41,638 bases of DNA from Halomonas chromatireducens (GCF_001545155.1 NZ_CP014226.1:1423207-1464844); one strand, 5' to 3'; shown: positions 34,276 to 41,638, counted from the stretch's first letter. Notes: generated by a model from the letters alone, not told the origin. Made by a program: numbers and translations.

Positions 34276-34430
34276 CTGTTGGAGCGCTGCTTTGCATCGC
34301 GACTGGCGCCGCCAGGCGCCTTGACGGAGGCCACAGCGCTGGCGATATCCGCAACGTTTCCAACACCGCCGGGAGTCCTTCGGCCTCCAGTCGCCGATGC
34401 GTCGGACCGGATCTAAAGATACTCCAACAG
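34276..34430 (+). repeat. MITE-like repeat, full copy 2 (longest form)
   Basis: This 155-bp copy has perfect 9-bp ends CTGTTGGAG and CTCCAACAG. It retains the fuller right arm CCAGTCGCCGATGC, which pairs with the left arm GCATCGCGACTGG. It therefore looks closest to the ancestral palindromic form; other copies lack a segment of the right arm. Confidence 0.88.
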
Positions 34431-34459
34431 CGGGGAGGCACCGTTGGTGGACAGGATTG

Positions 34460-34533
34460 CTGTTGGAGCGCTGGTTTCCATTGCGACTGGCGCCGCAGGC
34501 GCCTCGGCGGAGGTCGCAGCCTCGGCGATTTCC
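34460..34533 (+). repeat. MITE-like repeat, left half only
   Basis: This copy starts with CTGTTGGAG and continues through GCGACTGGCGCCGCAGGCGC and GGCGATTTCC, then loses similarity, 54 bp before the epimerase start codon. Confidence 0.75.
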
Positions 34534-34587
34534 ACATCAGCGCTGAAAAACCGAAATGACGTCAACACACAAGGGTAGGGACATCGC

Positions 34588-35598
34588 GTGAAACTGCTGA
34601 TCACCGGCATGGCGGGCTTTATCGGACATGCCGTGGCCAAGCGTCTCAGTGGGCAGGGCCACGAAATCGTCGGTATCGACAATCTCAACGAGTACTACGA
34701 TGTCTCTCTCAAGCAGGCGCGGCTGGACGACTTGGCTGCCAACTGCGAAGACGTGCGCTTCATCAAGATGGACCTCGGCGATCGCGTCGGCATGGCCGCG
34801 CTGTTTCGCGACCAGCGCTTCGACCGGGTGATCCACCTGGCGGCCCAGGCCGGTGTGCGCTACTCGCTGGAGAACCCCCACGTCTACGCTGACTCCAACC
34901 TGATCGGCCACCTCAACGTGCTCGAGGGCTGTCGCCAGCAGAAGGTGAAGCATCTGGTCTACGCCTCGTCCAGCTCGGTCTATGGCATGAACGCCAAGAC
35001 CCCGTTCGACACCGCCGACAACGTCGACCACCCCGTCAGCCTCTACGCGGCCACCAAGAAGGCCAACGAGCTGATGAGCCACACCTACGCACACCTTTAC
35101 GACGTACCGACCACCGGGCTGCGCTTCTTCACGGTATACGGCCCCTGGGGCAGGCCCGACATGGCCATCTTCAAGTTCGTCAAGGCGATGTTCGAAGGCA
35201 AGCCGATCCAGGTCTACAACCACGGCGACATGTCGCGGGACTTCACCTACATCGACGACATCGTCGAAGGCATCGTGCGTGTACTCGACGTAATACCCCA
35301 GGCCGGCGCCGCCCGCCCCGGTGACGTGGCCACCCCGGACAAGAGCGCCGCTCCCTATTCGCTCTACAACATCGGCTACGGCGCACCGCTATCACTGATG
35401 GACTTCATCCGCGCCCTGGAAACCGCCACCGGCCGCGAAGCCATCTGCGAATACCTGCCCATGCAGCCCGGCGACGTCCCCCGCACCTGGGCCGACACCG
35501 AAGCCCTGCTGCAAGCCACCGGCTACCGCCCCAAAGTTGGCGTCGACGAAGGCGTAGCGCGCTTTGTCGAATGGTACCGCGGGTTTTATAACGTTTAG
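34588..35598 (+). CDS. UDP-glucuronate 4-epimerase-like NAD-dependent epimerase
   Basis: The 336-residue protein is an extended short-chain dehydrogenase/epimerase. It has TGMAGFIG (6-13, with Met in place of the usual Ala), DNLNEYYDVSLKQARL, HLAAQAGVRYSLENP, the catalytic SSSSVYG and YAATKKANE, and GRPDMAIFKF. The DNLNxYYD and AGVRYS motifs are typical of UDP-glucuronate 4-epimerases (LpsL/Cap1J type), giving UDP-galacturonate for surface polysaccharide. The substrate of the enzyme would come from Ugd, encoded 4 kb downstream. It lies behind ops element 1 and repeats. Confidence 0.88.
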   Translation: MKLLITGMAGFIGHAVAKRLSGQGHEIVGIDNLNEYYDVSLKQARLDDLAANCEDVRFIKMDLGDRVGMAALFRDQRFDRVIHLAAQAGVRYSLENPHVYADSNLIGHLNVLEGCRQQKVKHLVYASSSSVYGMNAKTPFDTADNVDHPVSLYAATKKANELMSHTYAHLYDVPTTGLRFFTVYGPWGRPDMAIFKFVKAMFEGKPIQVYNHGDMSRDFTYIDDIVEGIVRVLDVIPQAGAARPGDVATPDKSAAPYSLYNIGYGAPLSLMDFIRALETATGREAICEYLPMQPGDVPRTWADTEALLQATGYRPKVGVDEGVARFVEWYRGFYNV

Positions 35599-35628
35599 CC
35601 GTGTATCCACCATGGCAGGAAAAAGCAG

Positions 35629-35778
35629 CTGTAGGAGCGCTGCTCCGCATCGCGTCTGGCGCCGCAGGCGCCCGGCAGCCACCACCAAGGCATGACAAAA
35701 CAGCTGTTGGAGCGCTGGTCCCCATCGCGACTGGCGCCGCAGGCGCCCGGCAGTCACCACCAAGGCATGACAAAACAG
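35629..35778 (+). repeat. Two tandem 75-bp short repeat units
   Basis: Units begin at 35629 (CTGTAGGAGCG) and 35704 (CTGTTGGAGCG), exactly 75 bp apart. Each contains CATCGCG(A/T)CTGGCGCCGC and AGGCGCCCGGCAG(C/T)CACCAC and ends in AAGGCATGACAAAACAG. The right arm of the full element is replaced by this ending, which makes a distinct short subfamily. Confidence 0.85.
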
Positions 35779-35919
35779 CTGTTGGAGCGCTGCTCCGCAT
35801 CGCGACTGGCGCCGCAGGCGCCTCGGCGGATGCCGCAGCGGCGTCGGTTCTCTCTAAGCTACGCAACACCGCCGGGAGTCCTTCGGCCTCCAGTCGTGAT
35901 CTGAAGATACTCCTACAAG
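35779..35919 (+). repeat. MITE-like repeat, full copy 3
   Basis: This copy starts CTGTTGGAGCGCTGCTCC, exactly 75 bp after the previous unit. It keeps GGGAGTCCTTCGGCCTCCAG and TGATCTGAAGATACTCC and ends with CTCCTACA, a one-base variant of the terminal repeat. Confidence 0.85.
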
Positions 35920-35952
35920 GTGGTAACTGCCTGACACGGCAAGAAATATCAG

Positions 35953-36025
35953 CTGTTGGAGCGCTACTCCGCATCGCGACCGGCGCCGCCAGGCGCCCGG
36001 CAGCCACCACCAAAGCATGGAAACA
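35953..36025 (+). repeat. 75-bp short repeat unit, third copy
   Basis: This unit starts CTGTTGGAGCG and contains GGCGCCCGGCAGCCACCACC followed by AAAGCATGGAAACAG. It belongs to the short subfamily and ends about 30 bp before the start of the 104-residue gene. Confidence 0.8.
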
Positions 36026-36054
36026 GTTGTTGGATCTTGTATAGGAAGACTGTC

Positions 36055-36369
36055 ATGAGCATCCGCGAGTCCGACTGGAAAGCCTTCAAGCGGCTTCGAG
36101 CAGTGGCACTGGAACGGTTTTCGCAGCGCGTGCTGGATGAGTGCCAGGAGATCTACTCAAAACGGGATGCTACGGCTCATGAGCGCTACGGCGAGCTGTA
36201 TGACTTAATCCATGAGCGTAATCGCGAGATGGCGCATGCCTTTGATCACTTCAGCCGTTCTAAAGCGCTTTTGTCCCTTCGGCTAATCCGGATGCATAAC
36301 CTGTTGACGGAGGCTGAGGTGGCCGAGTTCAGCGAGGAAACGCAGTTCGCGACTGATGTCGACAGGTAA
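36055..36369 (+). CDS. Conserved small charged protein, function unknown
   Basis: The 104-residue protein (MSIRESDWKAFKRLRAVALE onward) is rich in Arg, Glu and Ala and predicted to be helical. HERYGELYDLIHERNREMAH and a final EVAEFSEETQF are visible. The composition suggests a small soluble helical-bundle protein; no signal peptide, membrane span or catalytic motif is seen. Similar proteins are, to my recollection, widespread in Pseudomonas and Halomonas but uncharacterised. AGGAAG lies about 8 nt before the ATG at 36055. Both sides are bounded by dispersed repeats. Confidence 0.75.
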   Translation: MSIRESDWKAFKRLRAVALERFSQRVLDECQEIYSKRDATAHERYGELYDLIHERNREMAHAFDHFSRSKALLSLRLIRMHNLLTEAEVAEFSEETQFATDVDR

Positions 36370-36380
36370 CGTAAACCCGA

Positions 36381-36533
36381 CGTTGGAGCGCTCGGTTCGG
36401 CGCTCCGACTCCCCATCGCGACTGGCGCCGCAGGCGCCTCGGCTGAGGGCGCAGCGCTGGCGATATTCTCAACGTTGCCAACACCGCCGGGAGTCCTTCG
36501 GCCTCCAGTCGTGATCTGAAGATACTCCAACAA
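36381..36533 (+). repeat. MITE-like repeat, full copy 4
   Basis: This copy runs from GTTGGAGCGCTCGG to GATACTCCAACA and has the inner pair CGACTGG/CCAGTCG. It contains a small extra inverted piece (GGTTCGGCGCTCCGACTCC) in the left arm. It ends 19 bp before the beta-CASP start codon. Confidence 0.85.
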
Positions 36534-36552
36534 CACCGCACCACAGGTTCTC

Positions 36553-38010
36553 ATGGACGATTACCCCCAGATCCTTCACCACGGCGCTGCGAATGGCGTC
36601 ACCGGCAGCTGCCACCGGCTGCAACTCGCCGTGGACCGCGCCCTGCTGATCGACTGCGGCTTGTTCCAGGGCCAGGATGCTGATCACCTCGACAGCCTCG
36701 AGCAGCACACCGTGCGCTTCTCGGTGGAGGACGTGCTGGCCCTGGTGGTCACCCACGTGCATATCGACCACATCGGTCGGCTGCCTTACCTGCTGGCTGC
36801 GGGCTACAAGGGGCCGATTCTCTGCTCGATACCGTCGGCACGGCTACTGCCATTGGTCATAGAGGATGCGCTCAAGGTCGGCTTCACCCGCGACCGCGCC
36901 CTGATCCAGCGCTTCCTGGAAGAGGTGCAAGGCCGCCTGGTTGCCATCGACTACAAGACCTGGCACACCGTCATCGACGACGAGCGCGACTGCATCAAGG
37001 TCAGGCTCAAGCGTGCCGGGCATATCCTCGGCTCCGCCTACGTGGAAGTGGATGCCCAGGACAAGGCCAGCGGCAAAAGCCAGCGCACCGTCTTCTCCGG
37101 CGACCTGGGCGCACCTCATGCACCGCTGCTGCCCGCGCCCAAGCCGCCGTACCGTGCCGACGTGCTGGTACTGGAATCGACCTACGGCGATCGCCTGCAC
37201 GAAGACAGGCGCCACCGCCGCGACCGGCTCAAGGCCGCCATCGACAGGGCACTGGAGAACGGTGGCACCGTGGTGTTCCCCGCCTTCAGCGTGGGCCGTA
37301 CCCAGGAGCTGCTCTACGAACTGGAAGGGCTGATACACAACGCAAGAAGCGAGCGCTGGCGCAAGCTCGAAATCATCGTCGACTCGCCCCTGGCCGCCCG
37401 CTTCATAGAGGTGTACCGCGAACTCAAGCCCTGGTGGGACGCCGAGGCACACAACCGCCTGCGCAGCGGCCGCCACCCGCTCAGCTTCGAGAACCTCTAC
37501 ACCGTGGACGATCACGAAGCCCACGAGCGCACCGTCGACTACCTGGCCGAGAGCCACCGCCCCGCAGTGGTCATCGCCGCCAGCGGCATGGTCAGCGGGG
37601 GCAGGGTGGTGAACTACCTCAAGCGCATGCTGGGCAACGAACGCCACTGCGTCCTGTTCACCGGCTACCAGGCCCACGGCACCCCCGGCCGCGACATCCA
37701 GCGCCATGGCCCCAACGGCGGCTGGGTTGAGCTGGACGGCCAGCGCATCGACATCCGCGCCCGGGTGGAAACCGTCAGCGGCTACTCGGCCCACGCCGAC
37801 CAGTTTGATCTGTTGAACTTCGTGCGCCGCATGCGTCACCCACCCCGGGAAGTGCGCCTGGTACACGGTGACCCTCGCGCCCAGGCCGCACTCCAGGCCA
37901 AGCTACTGGAATGGGCCGAAGGGGCAGGGCATGAGTTGATCGTGACGCTGGGCGGCGATTACGTTGCCGAGAAAACAGAGAACGAAGGCGCGGTTCCGAG
38001 CCTGACATGA
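36553..38010 (+). CDS. Beta-CASP metallo-beta-lactamase-fold RNA hydrolase
   Basis: The 485-residue protein has the MBL metal motif THVHIDHIGRLP (67-78), a metal-binding Asp in FSGDLGAPH, ESTYGDR at the start of the beta-CASP domain, VFPAFSVGRTQELLYEL, and the later GYSAHADQ and VHGD motifs (motifs B and C). This is the bacterial CPSF73/YSH1-like group, expected to act as endo- or exoribonucleases. Length and motif order are normal. No Shine-Dalgarno is obvious before the ATG at 36553, and a structured repeat ends 19 bp upstream. It does not belong functionally to polysaccharide synthesis. Confidence 0.9.
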   Translation: MDDYPQILHHGAANGVTGSCHRLQLAVDRALLIDCGLFQGQDADHLDSLEQHTVRFSVEDVLALVVTHVHIDHIGRLPYLLAAGYKGPILCSIPSARLLPLVIEDALKVGFTRDRALIQRFLEEVQGRLVAIDYKTWHTVIDDERDCIKVRLKRAGHILGSAYVEVDAQDKASGKSQRTVFSGDLGAPHAPLLPAPKPPYRADVLVLESTYGDRLHEDRRHRRDRLKAAIDRALENGGTVVFPAFSVGRTQELLYELEGLIHNARSERWRKLEIIVDSPLAARFIEVYRELKPWWDAEAHNRLRSGRHPLSFENLYTVDDHEAHERTVDYLAESHRPAVVIAASGMVSGGRVVNYLKRMLGNERHCVLFTGYQAHGTPGRDIQRHGPNGGWVELDGQRIDIRARVETVSGYSAHADQFDLLNFVRRMRHPPREVRLVHGDPRAQAALQAKLLEWAEGAGHELIVTLGGDYVAEKTENEGAVPSLT

Positions 38011-38076
38011 CGCTCCAAGCTGGGCTTTAGTGCAACGCTAGCGGTTCTACAACCAAGGACGGAAGGGCACGAATAC

Positions 38077-39030
38077 ATGGCTGGCCACGACAATAGCTAC
38101 AAACTGCTGTTTTCCCACCAGCGAATGGTAAGAGACCTGCTTACCGGCTTCGTACACGAAAAGTGGGTTGAAGAGCTGGATCTCGATTCGCTGGAGAAGG
38201 CGAGTGGCTCCTACGTAACCGATGAGCTGCGCGACCGTGAAAGCGACATTGTATGGCGAGTGCGATGGGGAGATACCTGGCTCTACGTCTATCTGCTCAT
38301 AGAATTCCAGAGCCGGGTAGACCGCTACATGCCCGTGCGAATCATGAGCTATGTCGGGTTACTTTATCAGGACCTGATACGCCAGAAGGCGTTCACTCCA
38401 AGCGGAAAATTACCGCCTGTGCTGCCTATTGTGCTCTACAACGGTGAAAGACGCTGGAATGCGGCACAAAATGTCGCTGAGATGGTCGAAAGCGTTAGCG
38501 GTGGCCTGGAAAAGTATTGCCCCGCTGTGCGTTACCTACTGCTCGACGAAAAGGCGATCGTCAACGATCCTGATTGGCCCGACGAAACGCGCAATGTGGT
38601 CGCAGCGCTCTTCAATCTAGAGCATTATCGGGGTATCGATGAAGCCCTGAACGTTCTAGGGCACCTGGTCGAATGGCTGTACGCAGATCAGCAAGAAGAG
38701 CTGCGCAACGCATTCACCAGCTGGCTGAAGCAAGTCTGGGCCAGGCGTCAGGCACCAAAGGAGCAGTGGCAGGAACTCAAACGATTGGAAGATCTGCGGG
38801 AGGTATACACCATGCTGCAAGAACGGACCGGCCAATGGCCGCAGCGCTGGAAACAGGAAGGCCGTGAGGAAGGCCGTGAGGAAGGGCTTGAAGAAGGGCG
38901 CGAGAAAGCACTTCGCAGCACGGCCCGTAAGCTGATCCAGACCACCGACCTGAGCGACCGGGCTATTGCCGACGCTACCGGGTTGCCCTTGGGCGAAGTT
39001 GAAGCCATGCGCGACGAGGCCCAGCACTGA
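38077..39030 (+). CDS. Rpn-family PD-(D/E)XK nuclease / putative transposase
   Basis: The 317-residue protein belongs to the Rpn (recombination-promoting nuclease, YhgA-like) family. HDNSYKLLFSHQRMVRDLL is the typical start. The nuclease core is RESDIVWRV (Asp57) plus LLIEFQS (Glu76, Gln78), followed by PVRIMSYVGLLYQ and PVLPIVLYNG. The C-terminal third has EGREEGREEGLEEGREK repeats and a helical tail. Relatives are DNA endonucleases, some acting as toxic phage-defence proteins. GGAAGG lies about 12 nt before ATG 38077. A strong internal start at 38812 would give a C-terminal short form. A nucleotidyltransferase gene follows after 12 nt. Confidence 0.9.
   Translation: MAGHDNSYKLLFSHQRMVRDLLTGFVHEKWVEELDLDSLEKASGSYVTDELRDRESDIVWRVRWGDTWLYVYLLIEFQSRVDRYMPVRIMSYVGLLYQDLIRQKAFTPSGKLPPVLPIVLYNGERRWNAAQNVAEMVESVSGGLEKYCPAVRYLLLDEKAIVNDPDWPDETRNVVAALFNLEHYRGIDEALNVLGHLVEWLYADQQEELRNAFTSWLKQVWARRQAPKEQWQELKRLEDLREVYTMLQERTGQWPQRWKQEGREEGREEGLEEGREKALRSTARKLIQTTDLSDRAIADATGLPLGEVEAMRDEAQH
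38812..39030 (+). CDS. Internal in-frame start: C-terminal short form of the Rpn protein
   Basis: Within the Rpn gene, ATG at 38812 is preceded by GCGGGAGG (38796-38803) at 8 nt spacing, a far better ribosome binding site than that of the full gene. Translation would give a 72-residue protein starting MLQERTGQWPQRWKQEGREE, containing the charged repeats and the C-terminal helices but not the nuclease core. In E. coli, Rpn genes encode such short C-terminal products, which act as antitoxins of the full-length nuclease. Position and size fit; expression is not shown. Confidence 0.55.
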   Translation: MLQERTGQWPQRWKQEGREEGREEGLEEGREKALRSTARKLIQTTDLSDRAIADATGLPLGEVEAMRDEAQH

Positions 39031-39042
39031 GCTGATAAGCCC

Positions 39043-39360
39043 ATGCGCCTGACGGATACCCAACGCCAAACCATCCAGCATATCGTTCATGAAGAACTTG
39101 GTGAGAGCGCCACAGTGAAATTGTTCGGCTCCCGCCTGGATGACACCGCCCGTGGCGGAGATATCGATTTATATGTCGAGCTGGAAGAGCCCATCGAACA
39201 TCCCGCGCAGCTCTCTGCCCGGCTCAGCGTGCGCATCATGCGTGCCATGCAAGGGCGCAAGGTCGACGTACTCTTGAGTGCTCCGAATCTCAGTGAGCAA
39301 GCGATACACAGGATGGCGCGTGAGCAAGGGGTTCGCCTGACTCCGAGCAAAGACACCTGA
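39043..39360 (+). CDS. Minimal nucleotidyltransferase (MNT-type), orphan
   Basis: The 105-residue protein has the nucleotidyltransferase core VKLFGSRLDDTARGGDIDLY (GS then GGDIDL) and the third acidic residue in KVDVLLS. Small proteins of this type are usually antitoxins paired with a HEPN-domain RNase toxin, which they AMPylate. No HEPN gene is adjacent. Instead it follows the Rpn nuclease gene after 12 nt, so the two are very likely co-transcribed. The downstream side is an ops element and ugd. Confidence 0.85.
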   Translation: MRLTDTQRQTIQHIVHEELGESATVKLFGSRLDDTARGGDIDLYVELEEPIEHPAQLSARLSVRIMRAMQGRKVDVLLSAPNLSEQAIHRMAREQGVRLTPSKDT

Positions 39361-39556
39361 TCCAGAGTTGATCCTGTTGGCAATGGCCTAAGCTGCCGCA
39401 TGATATTCACCATACTCCAGCAGCCTGCCCCTCAAGGGCCTCTATACTTACCTTTCTTTACCAATTGCCGCATAGAGCCCGAGTGCGGCCATCGCGTAGA
39501 ATATCGGCCTGACCGAAAGGGCAGGCACTCCGCCACCGGCAGAGGCGATGGTCACT

Positions 39557-39606
39557 CAGGGCATGGGAATGCGCCCGGTTCAATCCCCGGGCGGTAGCGT
39601 GCCTGG
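39557..39606 (+). promoter_or_regulatory. ops / JUMPstart-like element 2
   Basis: The perfect ops sequence GGCGGTAGCGTGC is at 39590-39602, preceded by the GCCCGG - TTCAATCC - CCGGGC hairpin and CAGGGCATGGGAA. It is nearly identical to element 1 over 49-50 nt. It lies only 40 bp before the ugd start codon, so the leader is short here. The rest of the 282-bp spacer (39,361-39,642) shows no gene. Confidence 0.92.
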
Positions 39607-39642
39607 GGCACATCAACTCGCAGACTCGCAAACAGGGATGAC

Positions 39643-40965
39643 ATGAACGTTACGGTATTCGGTACGGGATACGTAGGGCTGGTGCAAGGTGCCATTCTGG
39701 CGGACGTGGGGCATCACGTGATCTGCGTGGATGTCGACGCCGACAAGGTCGAACGCCTGAAGCAGGGCGACATACCCATCTTCGAACCCGGCCTGGAGCC
39801 GCTGGTGAAGGACAACCACGCCGCCGGTCGGCTGGAGTTCACCACCGATGCCGCCGCCGGCGTCAAGCACGGCCAGGTGCAGTTCATCGCCGTGGGCACC
39901 CCGCCGGATGAAGACGGCAGCGCCGATCTCAAGTACGTGCTGGCCGTGGCCGCCACCATAGCCGAACACATGGAGCGCGACCAGATCATCATCGACAAGT
40001 CCACCGTGCCGGTGGGCACCGCCGACAAGGTGCGCGAGAAGGTCGACTCGGTGCTGGAAGCCCGCGGCCGCAAGGAGCTGCGCTTCGACGTGGTCTCCAA
40101 CCCCGAGTTCCTCAAGGAAGGTAGCGCCGTCGCCGACTGCCAGAAGCCCGACCGCATCATCATCGGTACCTCCAGCAAGCAGACCGAAGACGTGATGCGC
40201 GAGCTCTACGCCCCCTTCAACCGCAGCCGTGACCGGGTGATCGTCATGGACGTGCGCAGCGCCGAGCTGACCAAGTACGCCGCCAACTGCATGCTGGCCA
40301 CCAAGATCAGCTTCATGAACGAAATGGCCAACCTGGCCGAGCGCCTGGGCGCCGATATCGAAATGGTACGCCAGGGCATTGGCTCCGACCCGCGCATCGG
40401 CTACCACTTCATCTACCCCGGCGTGGGCTATGGTGGCTCCTGCTTTCCCAAGGACGTCCAGGCGCTGATCCGCACCGCCGGCGACATCGACTTCGACGCC
40501 AAGGTGCTCAAGGCGGTGGAAGCGCGCAACATGGATCAGAAGACAACCCTGTTCCAGAAGATCAGCAAGCACTTCAATAACGACTTGAAGGGCAAGACCT
40601 TCGCCATCTGGGGCCTAGCCTTCAAGCCCAATACCGACGACATGCGCGAAGCCCCCAGCCGTGTGCTGATGGAAGCGCTATGGAATGCCGGCGCCAAGGT
40701 GCAGGCCTTCGATCCCGAAGCCATGGAAGAGGCCCAGCGCATCTACGGCAGCCGTGACGACCTCTCTCTGTGCGGTACCAAGGAAGCGGCCCTGCGCGGT
40801 GCCGATGCCCTGGTGATCGTCACCGAATGGCAGCTATTCCGCGCCCCGGACTTCGACCTGATCCAGGAACAGCTTGCCGAGCCGGTGATCTTCGATGGGC
40901 GGAATATGTTTGAGCCGAAGAGGATGGCGATTAAGGGCTTTAGCTACTATTCGGTTGGGCGCTGA
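39643..40965 (+). CDS. ugd: UDP-glucose 6-dehydrogenase
   Basis: The 440-residue enzyme oxidises UDP-glucose to UDP-glucuronate with two NAD+. It has GTGYVG (7-12), VAVGTPP-like [17 protein letters not shown] (120-126), NPEFLKEG (153-160), the catalytic Cys267 in [12 protein letters not shown], and [17 protein letters not shown] at the start of the C-terminal domain. Length is normal for the bacterial dimeric form. Its product is the expected substrate of the epimerase encoded at 34,588. It begins directly after ops element 2 and is followed by wecB after 100 bp. Confidence 0.95.
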   Translation: MNVTVFGTGYVGLVQGAILADVGHHVICVDVDADKVERLKQGDIPIFEPGLEPLVKDNHAAGRLEFTTDAAAGVKHGQVQFIAVGTPPDEDGSADLKYVLAVAATIAEHMERDQIIIDKSTVPVGTADKVREKVDSVLEARGRKELRFDVVSNPEFLKEGSAVADCQKPDRIIIGTSSKQTEDVMRELYAPFNRSRDRVIVMDVRSAELTKYAANCMLATKISFMNEMANLAERLGADIEMVRQGIGSDPRIGYHFIYPGVGYGGSCFPKDVQALIRTAGDIDFDAKVLKAVEARNMDQKTTLFQKISKHFNNDLKGKTFAIWGLAFKPNTDDMREAPSRVLMEALWNAGAKVQAFDPEAMEEAQRIYGSRDDLSLCGTKEAALRGADALVIVTEWQLFRAPDFDLIQEQLAEPVIFDGRNMFEPKRMAIKGFSYYSVGR

Positions 40966-41065
40966 AGCAAGCGCCCCTAACCACGTAATCTAATGAAATC
41001 CGTTACCGTCGAGTGACGCGGCCGCGTCATTGCAGAATCCACCTCTCACCGAAACTGAAGTCCCC

Positions 41066-41638
41066 ATGCCTATCAAGACTCTTTGCGTGTTTGGCACGCG
41101 TCCCGAAGCCATCAAGATGGCTCCCTTGGCCTTGGCTCTCGCTACCGACGAGCGCTTCGACGCCAAGGTGTGCGTGACCGGCCAGCACCGCGAAATGCTA
41201 GATCAAGTGTTGGACCTGTTCGAACTCGTGCCCGACCATGACCTGAACATCATGAAACCGGGGCAGGACCTGACCGATGTGACCACGGCGATTCTGCAGG
41301 GTATGAAAGAGGTACTGGAGGAGGTCAAGCCCGATATCGTGCTGGTGCATGGCGACACCTCGACCACACTTTCCACTACGCTGGCTGCTTACTATCAGCA
41401 GATCCCTGTGGGGCACGTGGAAGCGGGGCTGCGCACCGGCAATATCTATTCACCCTGGCCGGAAGAAGCCAACCGCAAGCTCACCGGTGCCTTGGCCGAG
41501 CTGCACTTCGCGCCCACGGATCGCTCCCGGCAGAACCTGCTGGAGGAGGGCGTGGCTCCTACCAAGGTGTACGTGACCGGTAATACCGTGATCGATGCAC
41601 TGGTCGACGTGGTACGTAAGATCGATACCAGCCCAGTA
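41066..41638 (+). CDS. wecB: UDP-N-acetylglucosamine 2-epimerase, N-terminal part (cut by window edge)
   Basis: The first 191 codons are present. [20 protein letters not shown] is the family start; [23 protein letters not shown] and HVEAGLRTG, with the active-site Glu region, follow. The enzyme converts UDP-GlcNAc to UDP-ManNAc, a precursor for enterobacterial common antigen, O-antigen and capsule. It follows ugd on the same strand with no terminator between, so it is probably part of the RfaH-dependent transcript. The remainder lies beyond the window. Confidence 0.93.
   Translation, partial: MPIKTLCVFGTRPEAIKMAPLALALATDERFDAKVCVTGQHREMLDQVLDLFELVPDHDLNIMKPGQDLTDVTTAILQGMKEVLEEVKPDIVLVHGDTSTTLSTTLAAYYQQIPVGHVEAGLRTGNIYSPWPEEANRKLTGALAELHFAPTDRSRQNLLEEGVAPTKVYVTGNTVIDALVDVVRKIDTSPV

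Larger units (their letters stand above)
33814..34587 (+). other. Long leader region of the polysaccharide locus
   Basis: These 774 bp have no credible gene. The first part (33,814-34,025) is of mixed composition and should contain the promoter. A conserved 49-nt JUMPstart-like element with an ops site follows at 34,026-34,074. Two full copies and one half copy of the palindromic repeat then fill most of 34,107-34,533. If transcription starts upstream of ops, all these structured repeats lie in the 5' leader of the epimerase mRNA. Confidence 0.6.
35599..36054 (+). other. Repeat-filled spacer
   Basis: This 456-bp gap is composed almost entirely of copies of the dispersed repeat: two tandem 75-bp short units, one full copy and a further short unit. 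Only about 35,920-35,952 and 36,028-36,054 are unique. The latter provides AGGAAG before the ATG at 36055. Confidence 0.8.

Noticed and set aside
34104..36013. Several minus-strand open frames in the repeat region
   Set aside because: They are translations of the repeats themselves (APVAM and LRRQSR-like recurring peptides) and do not look like genes.
35629..36025. A CRISPR-like array suggested by evenly spaced repeats
   Set aside because: The 75-bp units are nearly identical along their full length, with no unique spacers, and no cas genes are present.

Overview
The window looks like chromosomal DNA from a high-GC gammaproteobacterium, most likely a member of the Halomonadaceae (Halomonas or a relative). 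This rests on an MvaT-type (not H-NS-type) nucleoid protein, an RfaH with canonical ops sites, an Anr-style promoter, the cupredoxin / EAL / DUF3034 operon and the overall gene style. It is an inference; no rRNA or tRNA gene is present to settle it.

Bases 1-27,000 are mostly core genome. After a cut IS110 transposase at the left edge come an outer-membrane barrel, panE-topB, an ABC1-type kinase, a SEC-C/TPR-like protein, ampG divergent from rfaH, an FKBP isomerase and a tiny CcoM-like membrane protein behind an Anr/FNR-like class II promoter. Two cyclic-di-GMP modules follow: a periplasmic protein with a membrane diguanylate cyclase, and a cupredoxin / EAL protein / DUF3034 / lipoprotein-globin operon. 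Then come a lytic transglycosylase with proS, a GNAT enzyme, a lipoprotein, and a minus-strand block MoxR - VWA - SatD - DUF3307 - AmiD. The SatD promoter carries three 18-bp dyads spaced exactly 29 bp apart. Several genes (ampG, amiD, the lytic transglycosylase) serve peptidoglycan turnover and recycling.

Bases 26,400-33,800 are accessory: a lower-GC EamA transporter, a PAS-GGDEF cyclase, a complete IS3-family element that truncates its right-hand neighbour, a CigR-like secreted protein, the MvaT-family silencer, an AraC-GyrI regulator, a 98-residue protein resembling part of the MvaT oligomerisation region, and a basic membrane protein preceded by a 12-bp tandem repeat.

From 33,800 to the end lies the start of a surface-polysaccharide locus. 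Two near-identical 49-50 nt elements, each with a perfect 13-nt ops site, precede a UDP-glucuronate epimerase-like gene and the ugd-wecB genes. RfaH is encoded 25-30 kb away in the same window, so regulator and targets are both visible. Between the two ops sites lie a 104-residue unknown, a beta-CASP metallo-hydrolase, an Rpn-family nuclease with a strong internal start site, and an orphan minimal nucleotidyltransferase. The junctions of this segment are packed with copies of a 140-155 bp MITE-like palindromic element and a 75-bp short form; related fragments also flank the PAS-GGDEF gene and sit near the left edge.
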